From positions 310,001 to 374,000 of the forward strand of contig CAWAZL010000002.1 of assembly GCA_963786495.1 (NCBI GenBank): a DNA stretch of 64,000 bases, written 5' to 3'. Made by a program: the position numbers and the translations under genes. Below are positions 19,901 through 28,037 of the stretch, piece by piece. Numbering within the stretch: position 1 is the stretch's first letter; each line of letters begins with the position of its first letter. The notes under the pieces were generated by a model that was not told the origin of the DNA, did no database searches, and saw only the letters and a list, made by a program, of their open reading frames with translations. The DNA is from JALZKA01 sp963786495. GTDB lineage: Bacteria; Actinomycetota; Thermoleophilia; Solirubrobacterales; 70-9.

Positions 19901-20650
19901 CTACCAGCCCGTCCGATTGTCGGCTGCCTCTTCGAGTTGGCGCCGGAGCTCCGCGGGCTCGCCCCGCAACGGAGCCATGTGGCCGGGGGCCACGATCGCC
20001 GGCTCGAGCGCGGCGAGCTTCCGGACGCTCGCAAGCGTTTGATCCGAGTCGTGGTCGAACACCGGGTGTGGCGGGTAGATGCCGGGATGGTGTCCCAGCG
20101 GGCGCGTCGAGTCCGTGAGGTAGATCGTGTCGCTGCACAGGCACAGGCGGTCGCTCTCCCGCCAGAGCCCAATCTGGCCCCGCGCGTGGCCCGGGAGGGG
20201 CACGACCTCGAAGCCGCCAATCCGTTCGCCCTCCGCCAAGGTGTCGGCGATCTCGACCGGGCCGCCGTCCCAGAGCGGAAAGACGGCTCGATAGAGCCAG
20301 CGCGAGTAGCGGACCGGGACGTCGCCTAGCCGCTGATAGCTCACGCCGCCATCGCCCTCGGCGTCGGCGACCTCATCCGGGTGGCAGAGCACCGGCACGC
20401 CGAGCTTCGGAGCGGACCCACGATGGTCCACGTGCGAATGTCCCAGAACGACGCGCGTGAGGCCGCCGAGCCGCTCGGCCGCCGCGATGATCCCCTTCGC
20501 CATCAAACTCGTTCCGGCGTCGAAGGCGAAGACGCCGCTGTCGTCCTCCTCCCTCACGAGGTAGACGTTCATCCCCTGGCGGAGGTCTCCCGCGTGACGC
20601 CAGACGCCGTCGGCGATCTCTTCCGTTACCGGGCGCAGAGGATTAGCCAT
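19901..20650 (-). CDS. MBL-fold metallo-hydrolase
   Basis: Metallo-beta-lactamase fold, 249 residues. Metal motif VVLGHSHVDHRGSAP (H-x-H-x-D-H), further ligands in VPLPGHARGQIGLW, SDTIYLTDS (Asp) and IVAPGHMAPL (final His). Resembles glyoxalase-II-like or lactonase-like hydrolases; substrate not known. Its start overlaps the end of the small gene upstream by 8 bp, so the two are probably translated together. About 90 bp between its stop and the start of the NlpC/P60 gene shows nothing clear. Confidence 0.86.
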   Translation of the reverse strand: MANPLRPVTEEIADGVWRHAGDLRQGMNVYLVREEDDSGVFAFDAGTSLMAKGIIAAAERLGGLTRVVLGHSHVDHRGSAPKLGVPVLCHPDEVADAEGDGGVSYQRLGDVPVRYSRWLYRAVFPLWDGGPVEIADTLAEGERIGGFEVVPLPGHARGQIGLWRESDRLCLCSDTIYLTDSTRPLGHHPGIYPPHPVFDHDSDQTLASVRKLAALEPAIVAPGHMAPLRGEPAELRRQLEEAADNRTGW

Positions 20651-20891
20651 CCCCCGACCCCTCCGCGTCCGCCGGTGCCTTGTCCTCAGTCTTCTTCGCG
20701 TTCACGACGGCCTTGCGCATTGCTTCCTGGGCCTCTTCCTTCGACATGCCCGATTCGCGGGCGGCCGCGGCAAGCTGGCGTACGCCCAGCTCGATCTGGC
20801 GATCCGAGAGATCGTCGAGCGGGATGCCCAGGCCCGCATAGTGCTCGCGGATCTTCCTGATCATCGCCGCGCGTGCTTCGACTCGCGTCAT
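20643..20891 (-). CDS. Small helical hypothetical protein
   Basis: Unrecognised, 82 residues from ATG 20891. Predominantly helical: MIRKIREHYAGLGIPLDD, then LSDRQIELGVRQLAAAARES, then a Lys/Glu/Ala-rich tail. No membrane segment and no cysteines. The ATG at 20891 is preferred to an upstream in-frame start at 21035, because the extra part would overlap the end of the TetR gene and is Arg-rich without fold. It overlaps the MBL gene start. Confidence 0.62.
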   Translation of the reverse strand: MTRVEARAAMIRKIREHYAGLGIPLDDLSDRQIELGVRQLAAAARESGMSKEEAQEAMRKAVVNAKKTEDKAPADAEGSGDG

Positions 20892-20934
20892 CGCCACCAA
20901 CGTACCGCGCCGGCGGCCAGTGAAACGGCCGGGC

Positions 20935-21543
20935 TTATGCGGCCAGGCCGTACAAGAGCGAGCGCATGGCGGGCTGAACGTCCTTGCGAGCCTGCTTGGG
21001 ATCGTCAGCGGTCGCGACCATGATCGCCGCTTCACCGACCGCGGCCACCAGGAGGTGGGCGAGCGGCCGCACCGGCTGCTTGGCGATCCGCCCGCTCTCG
21101 ATCGCCGCGTTCAGGACCGCCTCGGTTAGCCCGAGCCCATACCGGACGTCGATCTCGCGCCACTCCTCCCAGCCAAGGACCGAGGGCGCGTCGATCAGCG
21201 TCACGCGGGCGATCTTCGCGTCGAGGGCGACGTCCAGGACGGCACCGGCGGCAACCTCGAGCGCCTCGAGCGGGTCCTCACGCGGGTCGGCTTGGAGCGC
21301 GGTGCCGATGCTGGCGACGATCCGCTGCTCGAGCTCCTCGTGGACCGCGCGGAAGAGGTCGCGTTTGTCGCCGAAGTGGTGGTAGAGCGCCCCGCGCGTG
21401 ACCTTCGCCCGGTCGACCAGCTCCTCGGTGCCGACATCGGCGTAGCCGCGCTCGGAGAAGAGCTCGATGCCCACTTCGATGAGCTTGGTTCGCGTCGCTT
21501 CCGAGCGCGCGGCTTGCCGCCCGGCCGGCGCCTCGGCGCTCAT
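20935..21543 (-). CDS. TetR/AcrR family transcriptional regulator
   Basis: 202 residues. The N-terminal helix-turn-helix has TRTKLIEVGIELFSERGYAD, VGTEELVDRAKVTRGALYHH and FGDKRDLFRAV, the full TetR signature. The C-terminal ligand domain (about 80-202) is helical with WEEWREIDVRYGLGLTEAV. It is divergent from the alpha/beta hydrolase gene at 21647. The 103-bp gap holds two CATAC-N5-GTATG palindromes that are its likely operators, so it probably represses itself and the hydrolase until a ligand binds. Confidence 0.9.
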   Translation of the reverse strand: MSAEAPAGRQAARSEATRTKLIEVGIELFSERGYADVGTEELVDRAKVTRGALYHHFGDKRDLFRAVHEELEQRIVASIGTALQADPREDPLEALEVAAGAVLDVALDAKIARVTLIDAPSVLGWEEWREIDVRYGLGLTEAVLNAAIESGRIAKQPVRPLAHLLVAAVGEAAIMVATADDPKQARKDVQPAMRSLLYGLAA

Positions 21544-21576
21544 GAACGACTCCCGGTGTGCGGCCCCTCACACATA

Positions 21577-21626
21577 CATACCGTCTGTATGTTACTCTCC
21601 TCGCCACACTTCATACAACCTGTATG
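21577..21626. promoter_or_regulatory. Pair of CATAC-N5-GTATG palindromes, probable TetR operators
   Basis: Two 15-bp inverted repeats between the divergent TetR and hydrolase genes: CATAC-CGTCT-GTATG at 21577-21591 and CATAC-AACCT-GTATG at 21612-21626, centres 35 bp apart. The half-sites are identical and only the spacers differ. The second ends 5 bases before the AAGGAGG ribosome site of the hydrolase. Operator function is inferred from symmetry and place. Confidence 0.78.
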
Positions 21627-21646
21627 TAACCAAGGAGGCCGGATCG

Positions 21647-22531
21647 ATGGGCACAGAGAACAAGTTCTGGAGGGATTCATCCCTCGGCAACCCGCGCGAG
21701 ATCGAGCTGAGCGGCGGCAAGATGCGCGTGTTCGAGGCGGGAACGGGCGAGCCGATCGTCTTCGTCCACGGCGCCCTGGTGAACGCGAACCTCTGGCGCA
21801 AGGTCGTGCCGCGCCTCTCCCCCGACTTCCGCTGCATCACGCTCGACATGCCGCTCGGATCCCACGAGCTGCCCGTGCCGGACGCCGACCTGTCGATTCC
21901 CGGACTCGCCGACATGATCGCCGAGGCCGTCGAGACGCTGGGGCTCGAGTCACCCACGATCGTCGCGAACGACACCGGCGGCGGGCTGACGCAGATCGCC
22001 CTGGCGCGCCACCCCGAACTGGCCGGCCGGGTCGTCCTGACGAGCTGCGATGCGTACGAGAACTTCCCGCCGCGGTTCTTCCGGATCCTGCTTTGGCCCA
22101 CCCGGTTTTCCGGAGCCGCACGCGCCTTGTTCGCCGCGCTTCGGATCCGCGCGCTGCGTTCAACTCCGCTCGCCTACGGCTGGCTGACCAAGCCCAAGCT
22201 CGACCAGGCGGCCGGCGACTCCTACATCCTGCCCATCCTCACGGAGAAGGCCCAAGGCGCCGACTTCGCCCGCGTCATGCGCGCGTTCGACCCGAAGCAC
22301 ACGATGGACGCGATCGAGAAGCTCCGCTCGTACGACCGGCCTGTGCTGATCGCGTGGTCACGCGATGACAAGTTCTTCCCTCCCGCTGACGCGGAGAGGC
22401 TGGCCGGCGACATCCCCGGCGCTCGGCTCGAGTGGATCGACGACGCCTACACGTTCTCGATGGAGGATCAGCCCGAGCGACTTGCAGAGCTGATCGCGGG
22501 CTTCGTGCGCGAGCCGGTGGCGGTCGCCTAG
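21647..22531 (+). CDS. Alpha/beta-fold hydrolase (haloalkane dehalogenase / epoxide hydrolase-like)
   Basis: 294 residues from ATG 21647, with AAGGAGG nine bases ahead. Oxyanion motif VFVHGALVNANLWRKV; nucleophile elbow VANDTGGGLTQI, where the nucleophile is Asp (N-D-T-G-G), as in dehalogenases and epoxide hydrolases rather than serine esterases. Acid and base lie in SRDDKFFPPADAERLA and the later DDAYTFSMEDQPERLAELI, where the expected catalytic His position reads Thr/Phe (YTFSMED), so the base is unclear. Likely induced by a small molecule through the divergent TetR. Its stop shares CTAG with the convergent DUF2149 gene. Confidence 0.8.
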   Translation: MGTENKFWRDSSLGNPREIELSGGKMRVFEAGTGEPIVFVHGALVNANLWRKVVPRLSPDFRCITLDMPLGSHELPVPDADLSIPGLADMIAEAVETLGLESPTIVANDTGGGLTQIALARHPELAGRVVLTSCDAYENFPPRFFRILLWPTRFSGAARALFAALRIRALRSTPLAYGWLTKPKLDQAAGDSYILPILTEKAQGADFARVMRAFDPKHTMDAIEKLRSYDRPVLIAWSRDDKFFPPADAERLAGDIPGARLEWIDDAYTFSMEDQPERLAELIAGFVREPVAVA

Positions 22532-22992
22532 TCCGCGTCGGGCGTGATCGGCGGGAAACCGGTCTCCGGCACATCGTCCGGGATCGTCCCCTCCGGCGTG
22601 GTGGTGTCCGGCGTGGTGGTCTCACCCTCGGGCACGACCGGCGCGCCCTCGCCCGGGACCGGCTCGGAGTCCTCGGGACGCACGATGACTGTGCGCCCGT
22701 CATCCAGCTCGTAAACGGTGCCGATCTCCTCGCCCTGGCCGACGACGCGCTCGCCAGGGGCAAGTTGGACTTCGTTTGCGACCTCGTCCTCGGCGGCGGT
22801 CACGGCCGCCGCTGCCTGGGCCTGTTCGAGGGCTTCCTGGTCGGTGAAGACCTCCTCGAGGTCGACCGATGAGAGAGCGGCGAGAAGGAATGCGACTGCG
22901 AGGACGATGCCGAGGTCGAAGAGGTTGACGAGGCCGTCGAGCGGGTCGCCGCCGCGGTCCTCGTGCACCCTCGCGCGAGTTGAGACCGCCAT
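22528..22992 (-). CDS. DUF2149 family protein, ExbD-like
   Basis: 154 residues, single membrane helix at about 22-42. The segment LVNLFDLGIVLAVAFLLAAL places an aspartate (D26) at the start of the helix, as in ExbD/TolR (P-F-x-D-x-x-L-V-L) where it carries the proton. After the helix there is a short helical part and a compact domain with GTVYELDDGRTVIVRPED. The Pro/Thr-rich tail is probably on the outside. In archaea DUF2149 genes stand beside MotA/TolQ/ExbB genes, as here: the ExbB-like gene ends 3 bp upstream. The role of the pair is unknown. Confidence 0.8.
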   Translation of the reverse strand: MAVSTRARVHEDRGGDPLDGLVNLFDLGIVLAVAFLLAALSSVDLEEVFTDQEALEQAQAAAAVTAAEDEVANEVQLAPGERVVGQGEEIGTVYELDDGRTVIVRPEDSEPVPGEGAPVVPEGETTTPDTTTPEGTIPDDVPETGFPPITPDAD

Positions 22993-22995
22993 ACG

Positions 22996-23883
22996 CTAGG
23001 TGCCCCCGCCGGGTTGCTGGGTAGGTGGCTGCGGCTGCTCGGGTTGAGAGGGCTGGGCAGGTGCTGGCGGCTGGGCTGGCGCAGCGGGTTGAGCGGGAGC
23101 CGCGGGCTGGGCCGGCGCGGCTGGAGCGACCTGAGTTGTCTGGGTCGTAGGAGCGGGAGCAGGTGGTGCCGCCGGCGCGCGAGTCGCCGCCTCGGGCGCG
23201 ACCGCGTTGGGCGTCGCTCCTGCGGGCGCGGCCGCTTGGGTCGAAGTCGCGGTCGAGCGCGGGATGATCGTTCCCGGCGCGAGCGCCGAGGCGATGTACT
23301 CGAGGTCAGAGAAGTCCTGGCCGTAGAGGCGGTCGCGGACCAACGAGATGCCGTATGCGATCGCGCCGACCAAGAGGCCGGCGACGGTGACGCTGAAGGC
23401 GACGCGAAGGTTGTCGGCAAGCGTCTCGACATCCCCCTCGGCGAGTCCGGCCAGGGCCGGCGAGAGCGGGATCAGCGTGCCCATCAGGCCGAGCGCGGGA
23501 CCGACGCGGACAAGGATGCGGGTGCGCTCGAGCCGGCGAACGGAGGCGTAGTCGAACTCGGCGAGGTCCTTCGCGATGCGATCGGCGCCGTTCGCGGTGG
23601 AGCGGTGCTCGACGATCGAGCCCAGGACAGCTCGCATCCCCTTGCTGTTGGCGACCTTGCCGAGCTCGAGATATGCGCGGCCCGAGTCGCCAGCGTTCAG
23701 CGCGGCGCCGGCGCTGGCAATGGCCTGGTCGAGCTTCACGCGGCTGCGCCCGCGGCGCTTCAGCAGCTCTGCAACGAGCCCACCCAGCTCGAAAAGCACC
23801 AGGGCGAGCGCAAGGAGCATCGCCACCAGGACGGGGACAAGTAGCGCTTCCGCTACGTCAAAAAGGACTTCCTCTACTTCCAT
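22996..23883 (-). CDS. MotA/TolQ/ExbB-type proton channel protein
   Basis: 295 residues with three membrane segments (about 12-35, 125-148, 165-190). The MotA/ExbB core is VGPALGLMGTLIPLSPALAG, then VAFSVTVAGLLVGAIAYGIS. A cytoplasmic stretch of about 90 residues lies between helices 1 and 2, as in ExbB. Unusual is the last third: about 85 residues of Ala/Pro/Gln repeats (APAQPAAPAQP type) ending in GGGT, which may be a wall-spanning or flexible tether. Its start overlaps the end of the secreted-protein gene by 10 bp and its stop lies 3 bp from the DUF2149 start, so the three are one operon. Confidence 0.84.
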   Translation of the reverse strand: MEVEEVLFDVAEALLVPVLVAMLLALALVLFELGGLVAELLKRRGRSRVKLDQAIASAGAALNAGDSGRAYLELGKVANSKGMRAVLGSIVEHRSTANGADRIAKDLAEFDYASVRRLERTRILVRVGPALGLMGTLIPLSPALAGLAEGDVETLADNLRVAFSVTVAGLLVGAIAYGISLVRDRLYGQDFSDLEYIASALAPGTIIPRSTATSTQAAAPAGATPNAVAPEAATRAPAAPPAPAPTTQTTQVAPAAPAQPAAPAQPAAPAQPPAPAQPSQPEQPQPPTQQPGGGT

Positions 23884-25032
23884 GGAGGCGAGAGCCTACG
23901 AAGCCTGCTCAGATCGGGGCGCCGTAGGCGGCGCGGCCGCACGTTTTCCATCTCGCGACCGGCGCCGAGGCCCAGAAGGCCCACGACCACTCCGGCGCCG
24001 ATGAGTGCGCCTGGGGCGCTGATCTCCTCGGCCTCTTCGATCGCTTCCTCGGGGTCAGGGGCGGTTTCGTCGGCAGGCAGAGCGTCGCCCGATGAGGGCG
24101 GCAGCGGCGCGACCGCCGAAAGCAGCTCGCCCTCGACGCTGGTGCCGGGGACCTCGAGCTCCGGGGTCTCGTCGGGATCGGTCTTGGGCGTCTCGGGGAT
24201 CTCCGTGTTCGATCCCGAGTCGGGGAAGTTGTAGTCGTAGTCCGAAGGGGGCGTGTAGCCGGGGTTGTAGCTGCCGCTCGGCGGGGTGTAGCCGGGGCTG
24301 GGGTCCTGCGGCGGCGCCTTGATCTCCACGGCAGTAGTGGTTGAGCTGCCGACGGTCATGTTGTCGCTTCCGCGCTTGGCACTGACGTTGATCGTGACCT
24401 CGCCGCTCGTTTCCGGATACCTGTACTTGAACTCAGGGCCAGTGCCACCGGTGCCGGTGGACGGCGTCCAGGTGAACTCGTATGCGCCCTGCGGCCCGCC
24501 CTTGGGAACTGAAGCCGTGTAGGTGACCTTCTGGCCGGCCTCTGGAGAGTTGTCAGAGGCCTCGATGACGAGTGGCACCTTGTAGAAGAGGTCAAGGCTT
24601 CCGGTCCGGACTTCCACCGCGATCCGATCCCGACTGGGGCTTGTAGAACTTGACGTCGTTGTCTTTCAGGATGAAGAGCGGAGGCTTCTTCGGCCTGAAC
24701 GAACCGTTCTGAACCGTGATGCCCTCGATGTCGATGCTGGTCCATGCCCGGTCGCCGATCCCAATCTGCTTCAGGACTGACTTCAAGGACCTGCCCGAGT
24801 GGGCTACGTAGTCGTCGCCCTCCTTGTACTGGACGTTATTGACGTCATAGTCGTCCTCGCGGATCGTGATGTCCACCGAGGCGCCCGAGGGCTTCGTGAT
24901 CTCGACGGCGGTGCTCGCCCAGGCGATCGCCGCCCACACCAACCCGGCAGCGATCATCGCGAGGCCGGTCAATGCGACCCCTCTGCGCCTCATCGATGCC
25001 AGCGCGCGCGCAGTTCTCTCGTGCCTGCCCAC
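23874..25032 (-). CDS. Secreted, C-terminally anchored surface protein of the ExbB/DUF2149 operon (one frameshift)
   Basis: Unrecognised, about 385 residues if one base is removed near 24617. Order: signal (about 15-40); a domain with TAVEITKPSGASVDITIRED and RSLKSVLKQIGIGDRAWTSI; then, in the second frame, VRTGSLDLFYKVPLVIEASD and a PKD-like fold (KVTYTASVPKGGPQGAYEFT, YRYPETSGEVTINVSAKRG). A Pro/Gly/Tyr repeat linker (TPPSGSYNPGYTPPSDY), an acidic stretch, a membrane helix (APGALIGAGVVVGLLGLGA) and an Arg-rich tail follow. Type I topology with the PKD part outside would put it next to the ExbB-like channel. The break is the only one I see after 18.2 kb. Confidence 0.7.
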
Positions 25033-25059
25033 CTATACGACTTTAGAGCCTCAGGGCGC

Positions 25060-25662
25060 TCAGGTCGCCACCGGAGGGCCTCTGCCACGCTCCTGCCAGC
25101 GCCGCCAGCCACGCCTGATCCGCTTCGCGATGAGCACGACAATCGTGATGCCGCAGATCAGCAGCACCGCCGCGATCGCCGCGGCGACTTCGGGGTTCTC
25201 GACGATCAGGACGGTGACGACCGCCACCGTGAAATCCTCCGCCAGGCTGACGATGATGTTCGAGGCCGGCTCGGGCGAGGTGTTGACGCCCAGCCGGATC
25301 GCCGCCTTGACCGTGTGGCTCGCGAGCGCCGTGACCCCCGAGCCGCCGACCGCAAAGGCTTCCTCGAGCTTGTCGAGGTCTGCGTCGACGCCGTAGACGC
25401 CGCCGATCACGCTGGCGATGGCCGGGCGAACGACCGTGTGGATCGCGTCCCACAGGTTGTCGACGTACGGGATCTTGTCCGTGACGAACTCGACCAGGAA
25501 CATCACCGAGGCCACGGCGATGACGGGGTCCGACTGGAGCTGATCGGGCACTTCGCCCAGGCCGGCGCGGCCAAGGATCCCAAGCAGCGCGACCGTCGCG
25601 TAAGCGTTGATCCCCGACGCCCACCCGGCGCTGAAGAGCGTCGTGGAGAGGTCTGCGGTCAG
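25060..25662 (-). CDS. DUF4126 family membrane protein, probable CTG start
   Basis: Membrane protein of about 200 residues. SAGWASGINAYATVALLG at the N-terminus, EFVTDKIPYVDNLWDAIHT, HTVKAAIRLGVNTSPEPASN and a C-terminal basic tail match the DUF4126 pattern. ATG, GTG or TTG starts exist only from GTG 25551, which would cut off the first helix. The full fold opens with CTG at 25662, which overlaps the stop of the upstream gene (CTGA), as in translational coupling. Function of DUF4126 is unknown. It ends 27 bp before the surface-protein gene and may lead that operon. Confidence 0.75.
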   Translation of the reverse strand: MTADLSTTLFSAGWASGINAYATVALLGILGRAGLGEVPDQLQSDPVIAVASVMFLVEFVTDKIPYVDNLWDAIHTVVRPAIASVIGGVYGVDADLDKLEEAFAVGGSGVTALASHTVKAAIRLGVNTSPEPASNIIVSLAEDFTVAVVTVLIVENPEVAAAIAAVLLICGITIVVLIAKRIRRGWRRWQERGRGPPVAT

Positions 25663-25853
25663 TCCGCGAGGCCCTTCTCGCGGAGCTCGGCAAGGGCTTC
25701 GGGCGACTTGCCGAGGCTGCCGAGGCCCATCCCGCGCAGCACCTCAGGCGACTTCGAGAACTGGATCTCCCCGTACTCGAGCGCCTCATCGAGGTCACCC
25801 ACCTCGAGCGCAATGTGGTTGAAGCCGATTGCCCTTGCCTTGGGGCCGGCCAT
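25659..25853 (-). CDS. VOC/glyoxalase-family remnant with internal in-frame deletion
   Basis: 64 residues. The first 25 (GFNHIALEVGDLDEALE) are the opening of a VOC-fold subunit; the next residues (YGEIQFSKSPEVLRGMGLGS) are the last 35-40 residues of the same family, where they normally follow about 85 further residues. The middle of the domain, with the metal ligands, is missing without a frame change. The junction falls between GCGCTCGAG and TACGGGG. Whether it is a real deletion or an assembly collapse cannot be told. It lies 6 bp after the thiolase stop. Confidence 0.65.
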   Translation of the reverse strand: MAGPKARAIGFNHIALEVGDLDEALEYGEIQFSKSPEVLRGMGLGSLGKSPEALAELREKGLAD

Positions 25854-25859
25854 GGCGTC

Positions 25860-27020
25860 CTAGACGCGCTCCACGATCATCGCCTCGCCCTGGCCGCCGG
25901 CGACGCACATCGTCTCCAGGCCGACCTGGTGGTCGTCGGTTTCCATCACGTTCAGGAGCGTCGACATGATCCGGGCGCCCGTCATGCCGAACGGGTGGCC
26001 GAGCGCGATCGCCCCGCCGTGAGTGTTCAGCTTCTCGATCGGGATGTCGCACTCGGACATGATCGGGATGACCTGGGCGGCGAACGCCTCGTTCAGCTCG
26101 ACCGTGTCGATGTCCGACATCGTCATTCCGGTGCGCTCGAGGACCTTCTTGATCGCTCCGATCGGCGCGACGCCCATGTACTCGGGCTCGTTGCCCCAGG
26201 TCGCGGTCGAGATGATGCGGGCGCGCGGCTCAAGACCGAGCTCCTTCGCCTTCGTGTCCGACATGACGAGCACCGCCGCGGCGCCGTCGTTCAGCGGGCA
26301 TGAGTTGCCGGCAGTGACGCCGCCCTCTCCGAAGGCCTCGGGCAGCTCGGAGAGCTTTTCGAGGGTCGAGGAGGCGCGGGGGCCGTCGTCCTTGGCGACC
26401 TCGTTGCCGTCGTGGTCCTTGACCGCGACGATCTCGCGGTCGAAGAAGCCGGACTCCTGCGAGCCGACGGCGAGCTCCTGCGAGCGCTGCGCGAACTTGT
26501 CCATGTCAGCGCGGGAGACCTCGTACTTCTTCGCGACGTTCACGGCCGTGTGGCCCATCTCGATATAAGCGTTGGGCTGACCCTCCTGCTTGCCCAGGAG
26601 GTTCGGGTTGCGGTCGTCGGCGCGAACGGCCTCGGTCGCCTCGTTGAACTTCGAGACCCACTCGACGCCGGCGGCGATGTAGACGTCGCCCTCGCCTGCC
26701 TTGATCGCGTTACCCGCGTGACGGATCGCGTCAAGCGACGAGGCGCAGTAGCGCGAGATCGTCGTGCCCGTCGTCTCCTGCGTGAGCTTCTCCGAGAGGA
26801 GGACGATGATGCGGGCGACGTTGAACGCGGTCAGCCCCTGCGGCATGCCGCAGCCGCAATAGACGTCCTGGACGAGCGCGGGGTCGACGCCGGGGTTGCG
26901 CTCGAGGAGCTGGTCGACCACGTAGGCAGCCGTCTCCTCGGGGCGGACTTGCGAGAGCGAGCCCTTGAAGGCGCGCCCGATCGGGGAGCGGATGGCGTCG
27001 ACGATCACGGCTTCGGGCAT
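25860..27020 (-). CDS. Acetyl-CoA acyltransferase (thiolase)
   Basis: 386 residues, a full thiolase: nucleophilic C92 in SRYCASSLDAIRHAG, the VELNEAFAAQ motif, HGGAIALGHPFGMTGAR with the active-site His, and the second cysteine in MCVAGGQGEAM. It degrades beta-ketoacyl-CoA or condenses acetyl-CoA, so it could work with the acyl-CoA dehydrogenase and crotonase elsewhere in the window. ATG 27020 with a GGAG-like site before it. The three genes that follow on the same strand are close enough to be co-transcribed. Confidence 0.93.
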   Translation of the reverse strand: MPEAVIVDAIRSPIGRAFKGSLSQVRPEETAAYVVDQLLERNPGVDPALVQDVYCGCGMPQGLTAFNVARIIVLLSEKLTQETTGTTISRYCASSLDAIRHAGNAIKAGEGDVYIAAGVEWVSKFNEATEAVRADDRNPNLLGKQEGQPNAYIEMGHTAVNVAKKYEVSRADMDKFAQRSQELAVGSQESGFFDREIVAVKDHDGNEVAKDDGPRASSTLEKLSELPEAFGEGGVTAGNSCPLNDGAAAVLVMSDTKAKELGLEPRARIISTATWGNEPEYMGVAPIGAIKKVLERTGMTMSDIDTVELNEAFAAQVIPIMSECDIPIEKLNTHGGAIALGHPFGMTGARIMSTLLNVMETDDHQVGLETMCVAGGQGEAMIVERV

Positions 27021-27056
27021 TGAGTGGCTCCTTGAGATAAGAGAGGGAGGGCTGCC

Positions 27057-27629
27057 TCAGGGCAGCGGAACTACGACGAGCTTAGTGTTCCGGAACTGGC
27101 AGTTCGTGCCGGCGTCACTGGCGTAGCTGAGCTCGAACTCGCGTCGACCGGGCTCGAGGCTGTACGTGATGAGGCCCGCCTCGGACGGGTCGGTGACCCC
27201 GATCCCGGCGGTCCCCGGCGACGATCTCCTCACGATGAACTCGGAGGTAAAAGAGGTCCTTCGGTACAGGCCCTCGAAGGCGCCCGCGCCGGCGACTCTC
27301 AAGCTGACGACACAGATTCCATCCGCTGGGCCGCTGACCTTCTTGATCTCGGACTGGGCGTACACCGAAACCATCCCGGACTTCGGCACCCGCACCGCGA
27401 GGGGGTCGAGCGTGTCGACCGAGAAGGGGTCCAGCGTGGCCAGGGCCGGAAACTCCTTCGTCTTCGTGAGCTTCACGTCCATCACCTTCACCTGCCCATC
27501 CTTGATGGACTTGGAGACGACCGAGTCCTTCGGCGCGTTCTGCACCGCGTACGCAGTGCCGCCCAGCGCAACGAACAGCGCCAGGAGCCCGATGTGGTGG
27601 CGGCGGACATACCCCGCGATCGACCGCAT
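27057..27629 (-). CDS. Secreted protein with Solirubrobacterales-type N-terminus
   Basis: 190 residues. The N-terminal HHIGLLALFVALGGTAYAVQ signal is a recurrent leader on exported proteins of Solirubrobacterales, often followed by short repeats of the SKSIKDGQVKVMDVKL kind, as here. The rest is beta-rich with two cysteines (GICVVSLRV and GTNCQFRNTKL) and no known catalytic motif. Probably a surface or spore-coat-like jelly-roll protein; function unknown. A 24-bp gap separates its ATG from the divergent rhodanese gene. Confidence 0.72.
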   Translation of the reverse strand: MRSIAGYVRRHHIGLLALFVALGGTAYAVQNAPKDSVVSKSIKDGQVKVMDVKLTKTKEFPALATLDPFSVDTLDPLAVRVPKSGMVSVYAQSEIKKVSGPADGICVVSLRVAGAGAFEGLYRRTSFTSEFIVRRSSPGTAGIGVTDPSEAGLITYSLEPGRREFELSYASDAGTNCQFRNTKLVVVPLP

Positions 27630-27653
27630 CCTTGAATACTAAGCTCCGGCGCG

Positions 27654-28037
27654 ATGAGTGAGCCGGTTGAGAGCCCCATCGAGGATCCCCCTGTCACAGG
27701 ACTCGAGATCGACCCTGCCGACGTGGCGAAGCTCGCCAAGTCCGGCGAGGCGGATGTGATCGACGTCCGCCGCGACTACGAGCATGAGGCGGGCCACATC
27801 GCCGGCTCGCGACAGATCGAGATGAACGACTTGACCGCAAACGCCGCCTCGATCCCCAAGGACCGCCCCGTCGTCTTCTACTGCCGAGGCGGCAGCCGCT
27901 CGGCAATGGCAGCCGAGGCCTTCTCCCAAGCAGGGTTCGACGCGCACAACATGACCGGCGGCATGAACGCCTGGGTTGCGCAGGGGCTGCCGCTCGAGCC
28001 CGAGGACGGCGAGATCGCCGGGCCGAGGCCGATCTGA
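27654..28037 (+). CDS. Rhodanese-like sulfurtransferase
   Basis: Single rhodanese domain, 127 residues. ADVIDVRRDYEHEAGHIAGS and active-site C77 in VVFYCRGGSRSAMAA, an R-G-G-S-R-S loop typical of small GlpE-like enzymes. Transfers sulfane sulfur to a thiol acceptor. An extra N-terminal stretch of about 17 residues precedes the domain. Its stop overlaps the start of the next gene by one base (TGATG), so translation of the two is coupled. Confidence 0.9.
   Translation: MSEPVESPIEDPPVTGLEIDPADVAKLAKSGEADVIDVRRDYEHEAGHIAGSRQIEMNDLTANAASIPKDRPVVFYCRGGSRSAMAAEAFSQAGFDAHNMTGGMNAWVAQGLPLEPEDGEIAGPRPI

Noticed and set aside
23000..23140. Short tandem repeats of GCCGGCGC type, considered as a minisatellite or CRISPR-like array
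   Set aside because: They are the codons of the Ala/Pro/Gln tail of the ExbB-like protein, with irregular unit length and no spacers.
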